From an uncultured Winogradskyella sp. (GTDB lineage Bacteria; Bacteroidota; Bacteroidia; Flavobacteriales; Flavobacteriaceae), in assembly GCF_947498005.1 (NCBI RefSeq), contig NZ_CANMIW010000006.1:186001-250000 (forward strand): a stretch of 64,000 bases of DNA, read 5' to 3'. Positions 1 to 9,764 of this stretch are shown piece after piece. The notes beneath the pieces are model-generated. The model made no database searches. It was not told the origin of the DNA and was given only the letters and a program-made list of their open reading frames with translations. Numbering within the stretch: position 1 is the first letter of the stretch; each line of letters starts with the position of its first letter. A program made the position numbers and the translations under genes.

Positions 1-1977
1 CATATGCTCCAAATACGAAATAAATTTAGGATGTGCTTTAAATGCTGAATACGCCTTATAACTGCGTTCTGACAAGTCAGTCATTACATCTCTATTTTCT
101 GGCTCCATACTTAAATCCGTATCAGTTAACCTGTTCCCTATTCCAGAACTAATTAATTGCTCTAAATTATATTGAGACGACTCTAAAGTTCCAAAATTAG
201 AACTAATTGTCTGGCCTTGAATAGTTAACTGCACCTCCTTATCTTCGATAGTTGGACCTAACGACGCATAAAAATTATGTGTTTTTCCACCACCTCTAGC
301 TGGTGGTCCACCACGACCATCAAAAAAGACAACCTTTATTCCATGTTTTCTAGAAACTCTAGTTAAGTTTTCTTTTGCTTTATATATTGCCCAGTTTGCC
401 ATTAAATAACCACCATCTTTGGTACCATCACTAAAACCTAACATAATTGTTTGATTGTTGCCTCTCGATTTTAAGTGTGCAGCATAATCTGGATTTGTGT
501 ATAACTCCTCCATTACCTTAGGTGCGTTTTCTAAGTCTGTAATTGTTTCAAATAATGGTCCAATATCTACAGTTAGTTTATCATGAAACGCAACTAACTT
601 AAGCATCGCAAACAACTGCATTACATGCAAAGTTGTTTGATTATTACTTATTATATAACGATTAGCCGCTTGCTCACCATTAGTATCTTGTATCGTCTTT
701 ATAACCTGCATTGTCTTTAAAGCCTTCAAAGATTCTTCATCCTCTATCAATGACAAATCAACTGAACCTTTAACCGTGGACAATATCTTAATCTGTTCTT
801 GCTCAGGTAAATCATGATAGTCTTTCGGAAAAATATCGCTTCCATTTTCTATCAATGCATTAACCATATCATTAAAGAACTTAGCGTGTTTTCTACTATC
901 TTGTCTTATATCTAAATTAGCAAAGTGAAATCCAAATAAGTGTGTTTTATTAATAAGACTATTGATTTCATCAAAATAAAGAGATTGATGCTTATCTACA
1001 ATGGTTTGTCTTACAGCTTTTAATTCTGAAACAAAAAACTCTAAGGTTAAATCTGATTTTTCATTAGTTATAATGTTATACAACTCACGCTCTAAATGCG
1101 CCATTCTATCTTCAACTCCTTCAAAAGTTAACTTCCGTTTTAGCTGTCTTACATTTCTGTAATAGTTTTTAATAATAGATAGTCTTAATCTACCGGCAAC
1201 TTTTAATGTTATTTCAGGTGTAACGAATGGATTCCCATCTCTATCACCTCCTGGCCAAAAACCAATATTTATAATATCATTCTCTACATGTTCTCCGTCA
1301 AAAATATTTTGTTGTATATAATCATATATACTTCCAAACGATTTATAAAATACGTTTTCTAAATACCAAATTAAACTTACCGCTTCATCAAACGGAGAAG
1401 GCTTTGCATGTTTATAAAATGGTGTTTTACCCAATTGAGCTAACAAATCATTAATTTTAAGCAAATCATTATCTCGAATAGCTTCAGTTAAATCTGTAAT
1501 AATACCTAAAACGGATCCTGGATAAAATTGAGTTGGATGGGCAGTTAAAACAATTCTAACTTTAAATTCTTCTAAATACTGACGAAGCAACTCCATTTTA
1601 TTACCTGCACTAACAGTCTCTTTTAAACTTCTTAGAGTTCCTATTCCATCCATGTTATTTACAACAGGAAATGCAGCATCCTCAATGGCATCAAACAATA
1701 CAACTTGTCTTTCTATGTATTGAATAAATCTAAAAAGCAAATTTATTTGACTCTCAGACGAACGTCTTCCTTGGTACTTTTTAAAAAAAGTATCAACTAT
1801 AGTTGTAGGATCATCTTGATTCGCAAAACCTTTTTTACAAGTCTCATGAAACAAAGGCAAAAGCGCTCCTGTTTTTGTTATAGTGTCAAAAGGAAGTGTC
1901 ATAAATATACTATTGTATATCTGATATTTTGACAGTACATTCTGATTAAAGCGTGTTAACTTTGGTTGTTTTGACAT
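1..1977 (-). CDS. ppc: Phosphoenolpyruvate carboxylase (3' end outside window)
   Basis: Carboxylates PEP to oxaloacetate with bicarbonate in the cytoplasm, refilling the TCA cycle. Read by translating the minus strand from the ATG at 1977; the frame stays open for 659 codons to base 1, so the C-terminal part is missing (family proteins are about 850-950 residues). The first catalytic motif LTAHPTQ is present with His at about residue 147, followed by WPGGDRDGNPFVT and later FDGRGGPPARGGG, the glycine-rich phosphate-binding loop. The start lies only 6 nt after the leuB stop on the same strand, so it is probably cotranscribed with the leucine genes. Identification is secure from motifs. Confidence 0.93.
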   Translation of the reverse strand, partial: MSKQPKLTRFNQNVLSKYQIYNSIFMTLPFDTITKTGALLPLFHETCKKGFANQDDPTTIVDTFFKKYQGRRSSESQINLLFRFIQYIERQVVLFDAIEDAAFPVVNNMDGIGTLRSLKETVSAGNKMELLRQYLEEFKVRIVLTAHPTQFYPGSVLGIITDLTEAIRDNDLLKINDLLAQLGKTPFYKHAKPSPFDEAVSLIWYLENVFYKSFGSIYDYIQQNIFDGEHVENDIINIGFWPGGDRDGNPFVTPEITLKVAGRLRLSIIKNYYRNVRQLKRKLTFEGVEDRMAHLERELYNIITNEKSDLTLEFFVSELKAVRQTIVDKHQSLYFDEINSLINKTHLFGFHFANLDIRQDSRKHAKFFNDMVNALIENGSDIFPKDYHDLPEQEQIKILSTVKGSVDLSLIEDEESLKALKTMQVIKTIQDTNGEQAANRYIISNNQTTLHVMQLFAMLKLVAFHDKLTVDIGPLFETITDLENAPKVMEELYTNPDYAAHLKSRGNNQTIMLGFSDGTKDGGYLMANWAIYKAKENLTRVSRKHGIKVVFFDGRGGPPARGGGKTHNFYASLGPTIEDKEVQLTIQGQTISSNFGTLESSQYNLEQLISSGIGNRLTDTDLSMEPENRDVMTDLSERSYKAYSAFKAHPKFISYLEHM

Positions 1978-1983
1978 GTATAT

Positions 1984-3102
1984 TTATATTATTGTGGATT
2001 GCCCTAAGTGAATATTTTTGAAGTTTAAATTGGTGTCTTTTGGATTAAAAATAAAGTCCTCAATAAAATCTCCAACATTGGTTGTTGTAACGGTATCAAT
2101 CACAGCGTTTATATCTGGAGTTGTAATATTTAATTTTAAAGATTTCTCTACAGCCAACTTAATTAACTCAGCTTCATTATGCAATCCAAAATGGCTCAGT
2201 AACATTGCTGCAGATAATATAGAAGCAATTGGGTTTGCTATACCTTTATTAGTGGCTTGAGGATAAGAACCATGAATAGGCTCAAACATTGCATATTTGT
2301 CTCCAACTGACGCCGAAGCTAACAAACCAATAGAACCACCAATTACACTTGCCTCATCACTGATGATGTCGCCAAACATATTTTCAGTTAAAATCACATC
2401 AAACTGTTTTGGGTTTAAAATCATTTGCATTGCCGCATTATCTACAAACAAAAAGTCTAATGCAACATCTGGGTAATCCTCTGCAACTTCTTTTACAACC
2501 TTTCTCCAAAGTCTTGAAGATTCTAGCACATTAGCTTTATCCACTAAAGTAACTTTATTCTCTCTATGCTGTGCAGCCGCAAAAGCCAAGTGAGCAATTC
2601 GTTCAATTTCTTCTCGAGTATACGCACATAAATCTGAAGCATAATTACCATCTTCAGACAATGCCTTTTCACCGAAATAAATACCACTAGTTAATTCTCT
2701 ATAAATACAAATATCGGTACCATCAATAATATTCTTTTTTAATGGCGACTTATCTAATAAGGTCTTATACGCTTTAACTGGTCTTATGTTAGCATACAAT
2801 CCCATTTCTTTTCTAAGTTTAAGCAATCCTTGCTCTGGCCTAACAGGAGCAGAAGGATCATTATCGTACTTCGGATCTCCTATGGCGCCAAACAAAATGG
2901 CATCACTCTTTTTACATAATTCTAACGTATCATCTGGTAATGCAGCACCATGCTTATCAATAGCAATTGCTCCTACATCTGCAGTTGTAAATTTAAAATT
3001 ATGATTAAATTCTGAAGCAATAGCTGTCAATGCTTTAATTGCCTGCTTTGTAACTTCTGGCCCAATACCATCTCCTGGTAAAACTGCTATATTTAATTTC
3101 AT
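1984..3102 (-). CDS. leuB: 3-isopropylmalate dehydrogenase
   Basis: Oxidatively decarboxylates 3-isopropylmalate to 2-ketoisocaproate with NAD+, the third step of leucine synthesis. The 372-residue protein has the usual length for LeuB. It opens with the nucleotide-binding segment AVLPGDGIGPEV, has the RPEQGLLKLRKEMGLYANIRP substrate region, the ELTSGIYFG loop and the metal/NAD region HGSYPQATNKGIANP. It is the last leu gene of a minus-strand operon, 61 nt after leuD. The spacer contains the 12-bp palindrome CCGAAATTTCGG at 3120-3131, which could be an intercistronic RNA hairpin. Confidence 0.95.
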   Translation of the reverse strand: MKLNIAVLPGDGIGPEVTKQAIKALTAIASEFNHNFKFTTADVGAIAIDKHGAALPDDTLELCKKSDAILFGAIGDPKYDNDPSAPVRPEQGLLKLRKEMGLYANIRPVKAYKTLLDKSPLKKNIIDGTDICIYRELTSGIYFGEKALSEDGNYASDLCAYTREEIERIAHLAFAAAQHRENKVTLVDKANVLESSRLWRKVVKEVAEDYPDVALDFLFVDNAAMQMILNPKQFDVILTENMFGDIISDEASVIGGSIGLLASASVGDKYAMFEPIHGSYPQATNKGIANPIASILSAAMLLSHFGLHNEAELIKLAVEKSLKLNITTPDINAVIDTVTTTNVGDFIEDFIFNPKDTNLNFKNIHLGQSTII

Positions 3103-3163
3103 TAAATCTTCTTTTATATCCGAAATTTCGGGAAACTTATTCTGATTTTTTTACTGTTCTAAT

Positions 3164-3751
3164 TTAGACACTTTGTTTTTCAAAAGCTTCAATTTCTGTT
3201 TTTTTACTTAATAAATAATCAATATCATCATAACCATTGATTAAGCATGTTTTTTTATAGGCATCTATTTCAAAATCTTCAGATAAATCGGATTCATTGA
3301 CTGATATAGTTTGATTTTCTAGATTAACCGTTAAAACCGTCTGTGGGTTGGACTCAATTTGTTGCAATAAGTCACTCAAAAAGGCTTTAGAAACTTGTAT
3401 TGGTAAGAGCCCATTATTTAAAGCATTACCTTTAAAAATATCTGCAAAGAAACTAGATACTACAACTTTAAACCCATAATCTGTAATAGCCCAAGCAGCA
3501 TGTTCCCTACTCGATCCGCATCCAAAATTATCTCCAGCCACCAAAATACTGCCAGAATATTTGGAATCATTTAATACAAAACCGGTATTTACAGTTCCAT
3601 CTTTATGGTATCTCCAATCTCTAAATACATTATCACCAAACCCTTTTCTATCGGTTGCTTTTAAAAAACGCGCAGGTATTATCTGATCTGTATCTACATT
3701 CTCAATATTTAATGGAATGGCTTTAGACTGCAATGTTATAAATTTTTCCAT
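3164..3751 (-). CDS. leuD: 3-isopropylmalate dehydratase small subunit
   Basis: Small subunit of isopropylmalate isomerase; it forms the swivelling domain that binds substrate while LeuC carries the iron-sulfur cluster. The 195-residue protein has [20 protein letters not shown] near the N-terminus and the conserved [17 protein letters not shown] motif at about 73-89, with full family length. The ATG overlaps the leuC stop by one base (TAATG), which indicates translational coupling and fits a fixed LeuC:LeuD ratio. Confidence 0.95.
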   Translation of the reverse strand: MEKFITLQSKAIPLNIENVDTDQIIPARFLKATDRKGFGDNVFRDWRYHKDGTVNTGFVLNDSKYSGSILVAGDNFGCGSSREHAAWAITDYGFKVVVSSFFADIFKGNALNNGLLPIQVSKAFLSDLLQQIESNPQTVLTVNLENQTISVNESDLSEDFEIDAYKKTCLINGYDDIDYLLSKKTEIEAFEKQSV

Positions 3752-5136
3752 TAATTTAATTGTTTTGAAATGTCAATAATCTTACCCTCTACAGCAGTTG
3801 CTGCTGCAACTAGCGGACTAGCTAAAATGGTTCTTGAACCTTGCCCTTGTCGTCCTTCAAAATTTCTATTAGACGTTGAGACACAATATTCTCCTTGAGG
3901 AATTTTATCATCATTCATTGCCAAACATGCTGAACATCCTGGTTGACGTAACTCAAAACCTGCTTCTTCAAATACTGTTTTTAACCCTTCTTCTATTATC
4001 TGAGCTTCAACTTGCTTACTACCTGGAACTAACCAAGCCGTAACATTATCCGCTTTTTTCTTACCTTTTATATAATTTGCTGCAACTCTAAAATCTTCTA
4101 TTCTAGAATTAGTACAACTCCCTATAAATACATAGTTTATAGGCTTATTGATTAGACTTTCACCAGCTTCAAAATCCATGTAAGCCAATGACTTTTTAAA
4201 TGACGGGTTTTCATCGACAGGAATATTTTCAGAAATTTTAATTCCCATTCCTGGATTTGTTCCATAAGTAATCATTGGTTCTATATCTTCAGCATTAAAA
4301 CTGTATTCCAAATCAAACTTAGCACCATCATCTGTTGGCAAAGTTTTCCAATAAGCAACTTTCTTTTCAAAATCTTCTCCTTCTGGAGCGAATTTTCGTC
4401 CTTTCACGTAATCAAAAGTAGTTTGATCTGGTGCTATCATTCCACCACGCGCTCCCATTTCAATACTCATATTACAGACAGTCATACGACCTTCCATACT
4501 CATCTCTTCAAAAACATTTCCTGCATATTCACAAAAATAACCTGTACCAGAATTTGTTCCTAATTTTGAAATAATAAAAAGAATGACATCTTTTGGTAAG
4601 ACGCCATTCTTTAATTTGCCATTTACCGATACTCTTAAACTCTTAGGCTTTTTAAGTAGCAAACACTGACTCGCAAAGACTTGCGCGACCTGGCTTGTTC
4701 CTATACCAAAAGCAATAGTACCAAAGGCACCATGTGTTGAAGTGTGACTATCTCCACAGACCATGGTCATGCCTGGTTGTGTCACGCCCAACTCTGGAGC
4801 CATTACATGGACAATTCCATTATATTGATGTCCTAACTCATATAATGTAATATCGTTTTTTTTACAATTTATAGACAACTGTTCTAGCTGTTGTCTAGAT
4901 AAATCATCTTTTATGGGTTGATCTTGATTTAATGTTGGTGTATTATGATCTGCCGTAGCTACAATTTGATTTGGTCTATATACAGGAATTCCACGATCTT
5001 CTAATTCATTAAAAGCTTGCGGACTTGTAACCTCATGTATTAAGTGTTTATCAATATATAGAATTTGTGGACCGTTTTCTATAGAATCTACGACGTGTGC
5101 ATCCCAAACTTTATCGAATAATGTTTTTTTTGACAT
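3751..5136 (-). CDS. leuC: 3-isopropylmalate dehydratase large subunit
   Basis: Aconitase-family large subunit that isomerises 2-isopropylmalate to 3-isopropylmalate with a [4Fe-4S] cluster. Of its 461 residues, the [20 protein letters not shown] segment and the cluster-binding cysteines in [13 protein letters not shown] and [10 protein letters not shown] are visible, as is the C-terminal [10 protein letters not shown] motif. Its start directly abuts the leuA stop and its stop overlaps the leuD start by one base, so leuA-C-D are read as one coupled unit. Confidence 0.96.
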   Translation of the reverse strand: MSKKTLFDKVWDAHVVDSIENGPQILYIDKHLIHEVTSPQAFNELEDRGIPVYRPNQIVATADHNTPTLNQDQPIKDDLSRQQLEQLSINCKKNDITLYELGHQYNGIVHVMAPELGVTQPGMTMVCGDSHTSTHGAFGTIAFGIGTSQVAQVFASQCLLLKKPKSLRVSVNGKLKNGVLPKDVILFIISKLGTNSGTGYFCEYAGNVFEEMSMEGRMTVCNMSIEMGARGGMIAPDQTTFDYVKGRKFAPEGEDFEKKVAYWKTLPTDDGAKFDLEYSFNAEDIEPMITYGTNPGMGIKISENIPVDENPSFKKSLAYMDFEAGESLINKPINYVFIGSCTNSRIEDFRVAANYIKGKKKADNVTAWLVPGSKQVEAQIIEEGLKTVFEEAGFELRQPGCSACLAMNDDKIPQGEYCVSTSNRNFEGRQGQGSRTILASPLVAAATAVEGKIIDISKQLN

Positions 5137-6312
5137 TTAAGCTGAAATTATTTGTTGATAAACTTTACTTTTCTCAATGATTTGATGAATATCATTATCA
5201 TTAATTTCTTTCTTTTTATCGGCAAAACTCAAAAAATCTGCGTACACTTCGTCTAACTGAAGTTTTGTTAATTCGTATCCTACATTTTTAGCTCTATATG
5301 CCAAAGCTGCTCTTCCACTTCTTGCTGTTAAAACAATTGCAGACTCTGTTACCCCAACATCTTTTGGGTCTATAATTTCGTAAGTTTCACGGTTTTTTAT
5401 AACACCATCTTGGTGAATACCTGAGCTATGCGCAAATGCATTTGATCCTACAATCGCTTTATTTGGCTGCGTATATATTCCCATACTATCACTAACCAAT
5501 TGGCTCATTCCATAAAGCATTGAGGTATTAATATTGGTATCTAAATTAAGGTAAGGATGTTGTTTTAACACCATAACAACTTCTTCTAAAGCTGTATTAC
5601 CAGCACGTTCTCCTATTCCATTGATTGTACACTCAATCTGTCTCGCGCCATTAATAACCCCTTCTATAGAATTAGCCGTTGCTAAACCTAAGTCGTTATG
5701 ACAATGACAAGATAATATGGCTTTTTCAATTCCTTTTACATTTTCTTTAAGGTATTTAATTTTTGCACCATATTCACTAGGCAAACAGTAACCTGTTGTG
5801 TCTGGAATATTTAGAACTGTTGCGCCAGCCTTTATTGCAGCTTCGCATACTCTAGCCAAATACTCATTATCTGTTCTACCTGCATCTTCAGCATAGAACT
5901 CAACATCCTCTACAAATGACTTTGCATATTTTACAGCCGCAAATGCACGCTCTAAAATATCTTCTTGTGTTGTCTTAAATTTATGAACTATATGAGAATC
6001 TGAAGTTCCAATACCTGTATGAATTCTAGGTTTAGCTGCGTATTTCAAAGCCTCTGCAGCAACCTTAATATCATTTTGAACAGATCTAGTTAAACCACAG
6101 ACGGTCGCATTTTTTACGATTTTAGAAATCTCCTCTACAGATCTAAAATCTCCTGGACTCGAGACGGGAAAACCGGCTTCGATAATATCAACACCAAGCT
6201 CGTCTAATTGCTCTGCTATGACTAGTTTCTGCTCTGTGTTTAATTTACAACCAGGCACTTGCTCACCATCGCGTAGTGTTGTATCAAAGATTTGTATATT
6301 GTTATTTGACAT
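5137..6312 (-). CDS. leuA: 2-isopropylmalate synthase, short form
   Basis: Condenses acetyl-CoA with 2-ketoisovalerate, the committed step of leucine synthesis. The TIM-barrel catalytic region is intact: [13 protein letters not shown] at 9-21, the metal-binding HCHNDLGLA near 203-211 and [14 protein letters not shown] near 230-245. At 391 residues it ends where long LeuA proteins (about 520) continue into the C-terminal leucine-binding regulatory domain, so classical allosteric feedback by leucine is not expected from this polypeptide. This short form is, from memory, common in flavobacteria. First gene of the operon; the spacer to the divergent gene at 6458 is 145 bp. Confidence 0.93.
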   Translation of the reverse strand: MSNNNIQIFDTTLRDGEQVPGCKLNTEQKLVIAEQLDELGVDIIEAGFPVSSPGDFRSVEEISKIVKNATVCGLTRSVQNDIKVAAEALKYAAKPRIHTGIGTSDSHIVHKFKTTQEDILERAFAAVKYAKSFVEDVEFYAEDAGRTDNEYLARVCEAAIKAGATVLNIPDTTGYCLPSEYGAKIKYLKENVKGIEKAILSCHCHNDLGLATANSIEGVINGARQIECTINGIGERAGNTALEEVVMVLKQHPYLNLDTNINTSMLYGMSQLVSDSMGIYTQPNKAIVGSNAFAHSSGIHQDGVIKNRETYEIIDPKDVGVTESAIVLTARSGRAALAYRAKNVGYELTKLQLDEVYADFLSFADKKKEINDNDIHQIIEKSKVYQQIISA

Positions 6313-6402
6313 ATATCAAAATATATTTATAGTATTGTCTTACGAATTTATGTTTTGAATTTCATTAATTTGTATTATGATAAATTGATTTTACGATGTT
6401 CA

Positions 6403-6420
6403 AAAGCACTTAAGTACTTT
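6403..6420. promoter_or_regulatory. Near-perfect palindrome between leuA and the divergent gene
   Basis: AAAGCACTTAAGTACTTT is an 18-bp palindrome with a single mismatched pair, in the 145-bp spacer that must hold the leuA promoter (minus) and the promoter of the gene at 6458 (plus). AAAGCA recurs just after it at 6421-6426. A dimeric regulator could bind here, but no regulator gene is adjacent and the role is inferred from position and symmetry alone. Confidence 0.3.
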
Positions 6421-6457
6421 AAAGCATTGAAAAACAGAACAATAAGCCTTTATTCTA

Positions 6458-8008
6458 TTGATAACTAAAGACCAAAAAGATAATTTATTTTCACTTGTAA
6501 AATCCTTGACAAAGTCTGAGAAACGACAGTTTAAACTTTACGTAGGACGACTTGGTGTAAATTCTGATTCTAAATTCTTAAAACTATTTAACCTTTTAGA
6601 TAAAGCTAAGACGTATAACGAAGCTTCAATCTTAAAAAGTGGCATTGTAAAAAAATCACAGTTAGCCAACGTAAAAGCGCATTTGTATAAGCAAATTTTA
6701 ATTAGTTTAAAATTAAATCCATCACATCAAAACGTACGTTTACAAATTAGAGAGCAATTAGATTTTGCCTCAATATTATATCATAAGGGATTATATAAGC
6801 AGAGTCTAAAAATTTTGGATAAGGCCAAAGAATTAGCGATAGTAAATGAAGAAAAAAATTCAGCGTTTGAAATTGTAGAACTCGAAAAAATCATTGAAGC
6901 ACAATACATTACTCGTAGTATAAATACGCGTGCAGATGAATTAGCGGTACAAGCCAAAGAACTAAGTTCTCAAAATGTAATTGCCAGTAAATTATCTAAC
7001 TTATCACTCCAACTTTATAGTATTATTTTAAAAACAGGCTATGTTAAAAATGAAGAGGAAAGCCAAATGGTTACTCAATATTTTAACGATAGGCTTCCAA
7101 ATATTAAGGGTAAAAAAATTGGGTTTAGAGAAAAATTATGGCTCTATAAAGCCTATTTATGGTATAGTTTTTTATTACAAGATTTTTTAAATTGTTATAA
7201 ATATGCCTCTAAATGGGTTGATTTATTTCATCAAAATCCTAGTATGATAAATCACAATCCTGTTTTTTACTTAAAAGGCAACAATTATCTACTAGAATCT
7301 CTATTTTTTATCGGTAACAAACCAAAATTTATAAAAAAATTAGATCAATTTAAAAGCGTAGTTGATGATACAAAATTTAATAAAGATGAGAATGTTTCTA
7401 CATTAATATTTTTATATACTAATTTTCACACTATCAACCAACATTTCATAGATGGTAGCTTTGAAGAAGGTCTTAATTTAATTCCTGAAATTGAAAATGA
7501 TCTTATAACTTATAAAGACAGAACAGATCCGCATCACAAAATGATTTTCTATTACAAGTTTGCGAGTATGCACTTTGGAGCTGGCAACAATAAAACGTGT
7601 ATTAAATACTTAGACAAAATTATTTCGAACAAAACACTGTCCATGCGCGAGGATTTGCTTTGTTTTTCAAGAGTATTAAATTTAGTCGCTCATTATGAAG
7701 CTGGTTTAGACTATCATTTAGAAACCTTATTGAGAAGCACCTATAAATTCTTAATAAAAATGAATGAACTACATGAAGTACAAAAAGAAATGATAAAGTT
7801 TATTAGAGGCCTACAAGATATTTACCCTCATGATCTTAAAAATGCTTTTAAAGAATTACACAAAACCCTCAAAACCTTTGAAGACCATCCCTTTGAACGC
7901 AGAGCATTCTTGTATTTAGACATTATTTCGTGGTTAGAAAGTAAAATTAATAACAAGCCTGTAAGTGAAATAATAAACGCTAAATATTTATCAAAATACC
8001 CATCATAA
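6458..8008 (+). CDS. Conserved hypothetical protein, alpha-helical repeat type
   Basis: I do not recognise a named family. The 516-residue protein starts at TTG (no in-frame ATG lies near the N-terminus) and has no signal peptide or membrane segment, so it is probably cytoplasmic. It is rich in Lys, Leu, Asn and Phe and appears all-helical. Stretches such as LYHKGLYKQSLKILDKAKELA at about 108-128 resemble TPR-like helix pairs. The N-terminal part, about 1-70, is strongly basic. It is divergent from leuA and followed by the methionine riboswitch transcript, so it is probably monocistronic. A weak promoter box TTAATTTG lies at 6365-6372. Confidence 0.75.
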   Translation: MITKDQKDNLFSLVKSLTKSEKRQFKLYVGRLGVNSDSKFLKLFNLLDKAKTYNEASILKSGIVKKSQLANVKAHLYKQILISLKLNPSHQNVRLQIREQLDFASILYHKGLYKQSLKILDKAKELAIVNEEKNSAFEIVELEKIIEAQYITRSINTRADELAVQAKELSSQNVIASKLSNLSLQLYSIILKTGYVKNEEESQMVTQYFNDRLPNIKGKKIGFREKLWLYKAYLWYSFLLQDFLNCYKYASKWVDLFHQNPSMINHNPVFYLKGNNYLLESLFFIGNKPKFIKKLDQFKSVVDDTKFNKDENVSTLIFLYTNFHTINQHFIDGSFEEGLNLIPEIENDLITYKDRTDPHHKMIFYYKFASMHFGAGNNKTCIKYLDKIISNKTLSMREDLLCFSRVLNLVAHYEAGLDYHLETLLRSTYKFLIKMNELHEVQKEMIKFIRGLQDIYPHDLKNAFKELHKTLKTFEDHPFERRAFLYLDIISWLESKINNKPVSEIINAKYLSKYPS

Positions 8009-8050
8009 TTACCTGAATCTCATAAAAAAAATATAAAAAGTGCAAATAAA

Positions 8051-8083
8051 TTTGGAATTCTAAGTTTTGTATTGCAATATTTG
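8051..8083 (+). promoter_or_regulatory. Probable flavobacterial promoter for the methionine transcript
   Basis: A TTTG at 8051-8054 is followed after 21 nt by AATATTTG at 8076-8083, one base off the Bacteroidota -7 consensus TAnnTTTG. Transcription would begin about 25 nt before the SAM riboswitch. Position and spacing fit; no experimental support is available. Confidence 0.45.
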
Positions 8084-8113
8084 TGCTCACAAAGTTCAAA
8101 CACTTACTGAAAT

Positions 8114-8233
8114 GTTATCAAGAAAGGTGGAGGGAAAGACCCATTGAAGCCTTAGCAACCCATAGACTTACTATGAAGGTGCTAAATTCTACTTGAAAGT
8201 GCAAGTCATTTTTTGCAAATTCGGATAGATAAC
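8114..8233 (+). promoter_or_regulatory. SAM-I (S-box) riboswitch
   Basis: The conserved core is easily read: ATCAAGAAAGGTGGAGGGA, then GACCC, TGAAGCC, TAGCAACC and later AAGGTGCTAAATTCT, which match the S-box consensus in order. The closing P1 helix is exact: GTTATC at 8114-8119 pairs with GATAAC at 8228-8233. The element binds S-adenosylmethionine and in this family normally lowers expression of downstream methionine genes when SAM is plentiful. The two genes downstream, metY and metX, make homocysteine from homoserine, which fits this control. An expression-platform hairpin follows 6 nt after P1. Confidence 0.93.
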
Positions 8234-8239
8234 TAAAGC

Positions 8240-8270
8240 CTAATTACTCATTTGTAATTAGCATTTTCTT
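8240..8270 (+). terminator. Riboswitch expression-platform terminator
   Basis: CTAATTAC at 8240-8247 pairs with GTAATTAG at 8254-8261 around a 6-nt loop and is followed by the T-rich CATTTTCTTTATA. It lies just past the P1 helix of the SAM riboswitch, where the OFF-state terminator is expected. The stem is A/T-rich and so weak. Further leader hairpins, ACGCA/TGCGT at 8292-8307 and ACCAAA/TTTGGT at 8309-8342, lie before metY and could also take part. The antiterminator pairing was not resolved by eye. Confidence 0.55.
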
Positions 8271-8379
8271 TATAACATTTTTCTAGTATTGACGCAGCAA
8301 ATTGCGTTACCAAATCATGGAATAATTATTTCTTTTTTTGGTTTGACTTAATTATTTATTATCTCAAAAAACAAGAAAA

Positions 8380-9672
8380 ATGAGCACACAAAAATTTGCA
8401 ACACAAGCGTTGCACGCAGGTCACGACACTAAACAAACTGGAGGAACTAGAGCTGTTCCTATTTATCAATCTACAGCATATGTCTTCGATGACTCAGATG
8501 ATGCTGCCGGACGATTCAATTTATCTGTACCAGGATTTATTTACACAAGGTTAAATAACCCAACAAACGATATTTTAGAACAACGATTAGCGGCTTTAGA
8601 AGGTGGAATTGCAGCTGTAGCAACAGCATCTGGTACTGCAGCAATTTCAACAACACTTTTAACGTTATTAAAAGCTGGAGATCATATTGTTGCATCTAGC
8701 AGTTTATACGGAGGAACTTATAATTTACTTAGTGTAACATTACCAAGACACGGAATTACAACGACATTTGTAGATCCATCAGACCCTGAAAATTTTGCTA
8801 AAGCAGTACAAGAAAATACAAGAACAATTTTTGTAGAATCTTTAGGAAACCCTAAACTAGATGTATTAGATATAGAAGCTATTTCTAAAGCAGCAAAAGC
8901 ACATAAAGTACCATTAATTGTAGATAATACAGTAGCTACACCATACTTACTAAACCCAATTGAGCATGGCGCTAATATTGTTATTCATTCACTAACTAAA
9001 TATATCAACGGAAACGGTACATCATTAGGAGGTGTGGTTATTGATGCTGGTACTTTTGATTGGACTAACGGAAAATTCCCAGAATTCACCGAGCCTTCTG
9101 CTGGTTATCATGGATTAGTTTATAGTGAGGTTATTGGAGCAGCTGCATTTATTGCCAAAATTAGAATTGAAGGCTTACGTGATTATGGCGGAGCATTAAG
9201 CCCATTTAATGCATTTCAAATAATTCAAGGTTTAGAAACTTTAGAATTACGTATAAAAAAGCATAGCGAAAATGCGTTAGAGTTAGCAAAATGGCTACAA
9301 GAACAACCAGAAGTCACATGGGTAAATTATCCAGGATTGGAATCTAGCAAATACAATACACTTGCCAAAAAATACTTACCAAATGGACAGAGTGGAATCG
9401 TAACATTTGGTGCAGATGGTGGCTATGATGCTGCAAAGACAATAGCAGATACCACTAAGTTGTTTTCATTATTAGCGAATATTGGTGATACAAAATCATT
9501 AATTATTCATCCAGCGAGTACAACGCACCAGCAATTAAGTGATGACGCTCAAGAAACCACTGGTATAACAAAAGATTTAATTCGTTTGTCTGTAGGTATA
9601 GAAAATATTGAAGACTTAAAAGCTGATTTAAAAGAGGCCTTTTCTGCAGTAAAAAAGAAACAAGCTATCTAA
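8380..9672 (+). CDS. metY: O-acetylhomoserine sulfhydrylase (PLP enzyme)
   Basis: Makes homocysteine from O-acetylhomoserine and sulfide, the direct-sulfhydrylation route to methionine. The 430-residue protein belongs to the Cys/Met metabolism PLP family: QSTAYVF, YTRLNNPTND, SGTAAI and the PLP-lysine motif HSLTKYINGNG with Lys at 207. The length of about 430, with the insertion typical of O-acetylhomoserine enzymes, favours MetY over the shorter cystathionine enzymes. It lies downstream of the SAM riboswitch and shares a transcript with metX, which makes its substrate. Confidence 0.93.
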   Translation: MSTQKFATQALHAGHDTKQTGGTRAVPIYQSTAYVFDDSDDAAGRFNLSVPGFIYTRLNNPTNDILEQRLAALEGGIAAVATASGTAAISTTLLTLLKAGDHIVASSSLYGGTYNLLSVTLPRHGITTTFVDPSDPENFAKAVQENTRTIFVESLGNPKLDVLDIEAISKAAKAHKVPLIVDNTVATPYLLNPIEHGANIVIHSLTKYINGNGTSLGGVVIDAGTFDWTNGKFPEFTEPSAGYHGLVYSEVIGAAAFIAKIRIEGLRDYGGALSPFNAFQIIQGLETLELRIKKHSENALELAKWLQEQPEVTWVNYPGLESSKYNTLAKKYLPNGQSGIVTFGADGGYDAAKTIADTTKLFSLLANIGDTKSLIIHPASTTHQQLSDDAQETTGITKDLIRLSVGIENIEDLKADLKEAFSAVKKKQAI

Positions 9673-9695
9673 AAAATTTAGCCTAAAACTATATG

Positions 9696-9727
9696 AAACA
9701 GATGTCTTAATTTTAAGGCATCTGTTT
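9696..9727 (+). other. Strong intercistronic hairpin between metY and metX
   Basis: AAACAGATGTCTTA at 9696-9709 pairs over 14 bp with TAAGGCATCTGTTT at 9714-9727 (one G-T wobble), leaving a 4-nt loop ATTT. No good T-run follows, so it is not a canonical intrinsic terminator. It may stabilise the upstream metY message or partly limit read-through into metX. The structure is seen in the sequence; the function is inferred. Confidence 0.55.
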
Positions 9728-9764
9728 AACTATTAAAAAGATTTCTTCAGACGTAAGAAACAGT

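Noticed and set aside
1705-1932. Plus-strand ORF of 75 codons
   Set aside because: Lies wholly antisense to the N-terminal part of ppc, whose frame carries clear family motifs; composition is Lys/Ser-rich shadow sequence.
6313-6457. Leucine attenuator leader peptide before leuA
   Set aside because: The only short frame on the minus strand near leuA is a 5-residue MKFKT peptide with no leucine codons, and no terminator hairpin with a T-run is seen.
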